6,951 nt of DNA from an uncultured Sutterella sp. GTDB taxonomy: Bacteria; Pseudomonadota; Gammaproteobacteria; Burkholderiales; Burkholderiaceae_F. Both the position numbers and the translations under genes were made by a program. Shown in pieces: positions 4,957 to 6,951 of the stretch (positions are counted from its first letter, which is position 1; the number at the start of each line of letters is the position of its first letter). Below the pieces are notes generated by a model. The model saw only the letters and a program-made list of their open reading frames with translations. It made no database searches and was not told the DNA's origin. The stretch lies in assembly GCA_900554375.1 (NCBI GenBank), contig USHK01000058.1:1-6951 (forward strand), given 5' to 3'.

Positions 4957-5787
4957 TTACGCTGTTTGTTCCTGAGGAGCTTCAATAACTTCACCTTCTT
5001 CGATGTCTTTGAAATCTTCGACCGAGACGGCGTTGATATCGATCACATCTTCAGGTTTAATTTCTTCTCCAGCTTCTCTCTTGGCGTCTACATTCGTAAT
5101 CTGCAGGGCTTCAATTGAAACAGGCAGGTACTTGAACAGACGACGGATCACTGTTTTCAGAGCCATCTGTTCAAAATACGAGTCCCAGATTTTTTTGGAT
5201 TTGGCCTTCGATTTGACAGCTTCAACTTCTGCCCGAGACATGACTTCGAATTGGTAGCCGCCACCTTTCAAGTTGGCCACGGCATAAACAAAGGTGATCG
5301 GTTTTTTAACGCGGTCAGCTTCACAGCTGGGGACGTGGTGGATGTCCGGATGCAATCCAAGCTGGTAGTTGAACTCGTCACCTTCATGAACAGCGAACGC
5401 AGATAAAGACAAAACTTGTCCGGAACGACGGGCAAGGTCAATCATGCCGCGGTAGCCCAAGATCAGTTGGCACTGGTTACCATAGGGAACAAGGTAAGCC
5501 TGACCAAGGGCAGAACCGGGTTCAAGACCAAGTTGAGCCGACTGCATTACGGCACCCAAGAAAGAGGCTGGAGTGGTGTTTAGCAGGGCAGGAGTTTTCC
5601 GGACTTCGGTGGCAGCAATGCGAGCCATGCGATCAGCACTCAAGTGTTTCGGGACTGCGAGCGCTAATTGTTTTTTGAATTGGTCAGACAAGACCTGCTG
5701 CACGATAGCAGGAGCTTTTGTTTTGGGTTTTGCTACTGGAGCAGAGGGGGCGCCGACTGCTGCGGCGAGTTGGTCGGTTGTAGACAT
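4957..5787 (-). CDS. recT: RecT single-strand DNA annealing protein
   Basis: A 276-residue RecT-family recombinase that binds single-stranded DNA and anneals it to complementary strands, acting with an exonuclease partner. The match to the Rac prophage RecT pattern is extensive: KHLSADRMARIAATEVRKTP (48-66), SFLGAVMQSAQLGLEPGSAL (75-94), LILGYRGMIDLARRSGQVLS (108-127), HEGDEFNYQLG (134-144), and the C-terminal core WDSYFEQMALKTVIRRLFKY (201-220) followed by LPVSIEALQ. Residues 1-30 are a variable Ala/Pro/Lys-rich leader. The tail (DFKDIEEGEVIEAPQEQ) is strongly acidic; such tails can modulate DNA binding, which is inference here. An AAGGAA ribosome site lies 30 bases or less after the YqaJ stop. 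Cytoplasmic. Confidence 0.96.
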   Translation of the reverse strand: MSTTDQLAAAVGAPSAPVAKPKTKAPAIVQQVLSDQFKKQLALAVPKHLSADRMARIAATEVRKTPALLNTTPASFLGAVMQSAQLGLEPGSALGQAYLVPYGNQCQLILGYRGMIDLARRSGQVLSLSAFAVHEGDEFNYQLGLHPDIHHVPSCEADRVKKPITFVYAVANLKGGGYQFEVMSRAEVEAVKSKAKSKKIWDSYFEQMALKTVIRRLFKYLPVSIEALQITNVDAKREAGEEIKPEDVIDINAVSVEDFKDIEEGEVIEAPQEQTA

Positions 5788-5817
5788 AATTATTCCTTTT
5801 TGCGAGTGAGTTTTGAA

Positions 5818-6849
5818 TTAAGCGCAAACGCGCATTACACGGGTTGAGGATTCCTTGAGGTAGTCGTAGTAATCGTCCAGGTGATCTTCACGGAAGGAAT
5901 CCGAATCAAAGCGTTTTGAGGTTTGTGTTTTGTAGGTAAGGACTTTCTTGCCATCTAGTGTGAGAATTTCGTTGTCCTTCATGCTTATTGCAATCTTGGT
6001 TTTGAGCGCGTCCTGCTGTTTTTTAAGTTCTTTAATTTCACCAGCAATACGTGCATATTCACCATAGTCAATAGCAAGATCACCTTTAGCTTCCACAGCT
6101 TTTCCGTTACTTTTTCCATATAGCTGAAGCACATCGTCAATGTTGATCGGGTCAGGCGGAATCTTCTTCAGAACGTTCTCGTTCCAGAATGCAGAGCATT
6201 TTTCTTTGATGACCTGGAATACATCCGGACGAGCATCCACCCAGTACATCCGGAAATCCGATCCTCCGATCAGAACCGCGAGATACATTCCCTTGAGCTT
6301 CAGAATGCCGCAGTACCATTGAATCTGAGTTTCGTAGTACAGCGGGATCATATGCTCGGTCCTGAGGTTGTGCTGTTTGATCTCCAGCTCCTGCGAAGGC
6401 CCCCAGAGATCGGCGGTAAAAGCGTTTGCTGTTTTTGCTTCAAAGGCTATATCCGTGTTGATGATGCGCTCCACGCCAGTGATGTTGGCATAGCGCTCGA
6501 TTTCTTCAATATTCATCAGAGGACGAACTTTTTTTGCAATCTCCGGATTGATAATTGCACGGTCGATATTTGCAATCGCCCAAGGAGTTTCCGGATCGGC
6601 GAACTGGTGAGAAACCTTTTGAACTCTCTTGCCGGTGCGCAGCTGAAATTCTTTTGCGACTGTGTCTTCAAGCATTGTTCCCCAGTACGCCGGTTGGGAC
6701 ATTTCCTTGTCTTCGGAAAGCCCGAGTTTGTCGTTCCAAACATCCAACGGCGTTCTCCATGGGTTCAGCCCTAGAACCGCTGCCACGTCCGATCCGCCGA
6801 TACCTGTGCGCCGACCTGCTAACCAGGCGGCTCTTTGTTCGTTAGTCAT
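5818..6849 (-). CDS. YqaJ-type phage exonuclease (PD-(D/E)XK recombinase nuclease)
   Basis: A 343-residue nuclease of the YqaJ viral recombinase family, related in fold to lambda exonuclease. It would resect double-stranded ends to give the single strands that RecT anneals. Motifs: RRTGIGGSDVAAVLGLNPWR (13-32), the hallmark N-terminus; WGTMLED with E61; NIDRAI with D96; FEAK with E137 and K139; then YYETQIQWYCGIL (171-183), which holds the conserved Tyr and Gln residues. Catalytic residues appear complete. D96 and E137 are 41 residues apart because of an extra segment around 100-134. Residues about 262-292 form a charged helix, probably a coiled coil (EIKELKKQQDALKTKI), typical of phage YqaJ proteins. 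The start has an AGGAG ribosome site and overlaps an upstream frame as ATGA. Confidence 0.93.
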   Translation of the reverse strand: MTNEQRAAWLAGRRTGIGGSDVAAVLGLNPWRTPLDVWNDKLGLSEDKEMSQPAYWGTMLEDTVAKEFQLRTGKRVQKVSHQFADPETPWAIANIDRAIINPEIAKKVRPLMNIEEIERYANITGVERIINTDIAFEAKTANAFTADLWGPSQELEIKQHNLRTEHMIPLYYETQIQWYCGILKLKGMYLAVLIGGSDFRMYWVDARPDVFQVIKEKCSAFWNENVLKKIPPDPINIDDVLQLYGKSNGKAVEAKGDLAIDYGEYARIAGEIKELKKQQDALKTKIAISMKDNEILTLDGKKVLTYKTQTSKRFDSDSFREDHLDDYYDYLKESSTRVMRVCA

Positions 6850-6905
6850 TTTTTACTCCTATAAATAATGCCGAGAATGGTGATTGCGGGGGAATCGCCT
6901 TTACC
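6846..6905 (-). CDS. C-terminal tail of an upstream gene (partial)
   Basis: From the insert edge to a TGA at 6846-6848 one minus-strand frame is open for 19 codons, GKGDSPAITILGIIYRSKK, and its stop overlaps the YqaJ start as ATGA. That junction type recurs in this operon, which favours a real gene end cut by the library edge. It is too short to identify, and another frame is also open here, so chance is possible. Confidence 0.45.
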   Translation of the reverse strand, partial: GKGDSPAITILGIIYRSKK

Positions 6906-6951
6906 CTGTCTCTTATACACATCTCCGAGCCCACGAGACGCTCATGAATCT
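6906..6951 (+). other. Nextera read-2 adapter with i7 index (artefact)
   Basis: Positions 6906-6939 match the reverse complement of the 34-base Nextera read-2 adapter, starting with the mosaic end CTGTCTCTTATACACATCT. Positions 6940-6947 (GCTCATGA) match the Nextera XT v2 i7 index commonly listed as N714, and 6948-6951 (ATCT) are the first bases of the P7 primer. This is library sequence; genome ends at 6905. Confidence 0.98.

Noticed and set aside
4913..4986. A frameshifted extension of RecT through the terminator to TAA at 4913-4915
   Set aside because: One alternative frame is open from the end of recT to the TAA before 4912, but it has no start codon or convincing slippery site and RecT already ends at a family-typical length.
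6319..6774. A 151-codon plus-strand frame opposite the YqaJ exonuclease
   Set aside because: It lies entirely antisense to a gene with clear catalytic motifs, has no recognisable domain and no sensible ribosome site. It is a shadow frame.
41..6905. CRISPR arrays, tRNA or rRNA genes, insertion sequences, paired attachment-site repeats
   Set aside because: I found no regularly spaced direct repeats, cloverleaf-like stretches, transposase genes or inverted terminal repeats in the biological part. The Tn5 mosaic ends at the edges are library adapters, not a transposon.

Overview
This window is most likely a fragment of a temperate phage, prophage or related integrative element from a proteobacterium. 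The evidence is a P4-type tyrosine integrase, a small excisionase-like helix-turn-helix protein, a RecT annealing protein very close in layout to the E. coli Rac prophage RecT, a YqaJ-type exonuclease and a DUF2303 (YfdQ-like) protein. Composition is moderate in GC. I cannot name the host; a gut beta- or gammaproteobacterium is only a guess. Only positions 41-6905 look biological. Both ends are Nextera library adapters with partial or complete index bases, so both terminal genes are cut by the library fragment and not by biology.

Layout. The integrase runs rightward (43-1206) and lacks its N-terminus. Everything else runs leftward as one tightly packed gene row. Read in the direction of transcription from the right edge it is: the tail of an unknown gene, YqaJ exonuclease, recT, terminator hairpin, a DUF551-like protein, a conserved phage protein with a VHGGLT motif, a 35-residue membrane peptide, a 62-residue protein, an 18-codon micro-ORF with a terminator hairpin inside it, a 122-residue protein, the DUF2303 protein, a 143-base gap with three hairpins, a small DPPH-motif methyltransferase, a 63/64-residue protein, a MazG-like pyrophosphohydrolase and the excisionase-like protein. 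A strong terminator between excisionase and integrase ends this row. Most junctions are ATGA or TAAATG overlaps or gaps of a few bases, so the row is probably co-transcribed and translationally coupled.

How the parts may work together. YqaJ exonuclease and RecT form a two-component single-strand annealing recombination system. The MazG-like enzyme and the solitary methyltransferase fit nucleotide-pool housekeeping and DNA modification or anti-restriction during phage replication. Integrase and the putative excisionase would control integration and excision. No repressor, replication, lysis or structural gene is visible.

The most unusual signal is not a gene. At three places inside the operon an intrinsic-terminator-like hairpin ends in a T-tract that runs directly into the Shine-Dalgarno of the next gene. 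One of these hairpins also lies within a possible 18-codon ORF that is coupled to both neighbours. This suggests gene-by-gene attenuation or an antitermination requirement inside the early operon, which is inference and needs transcript data.
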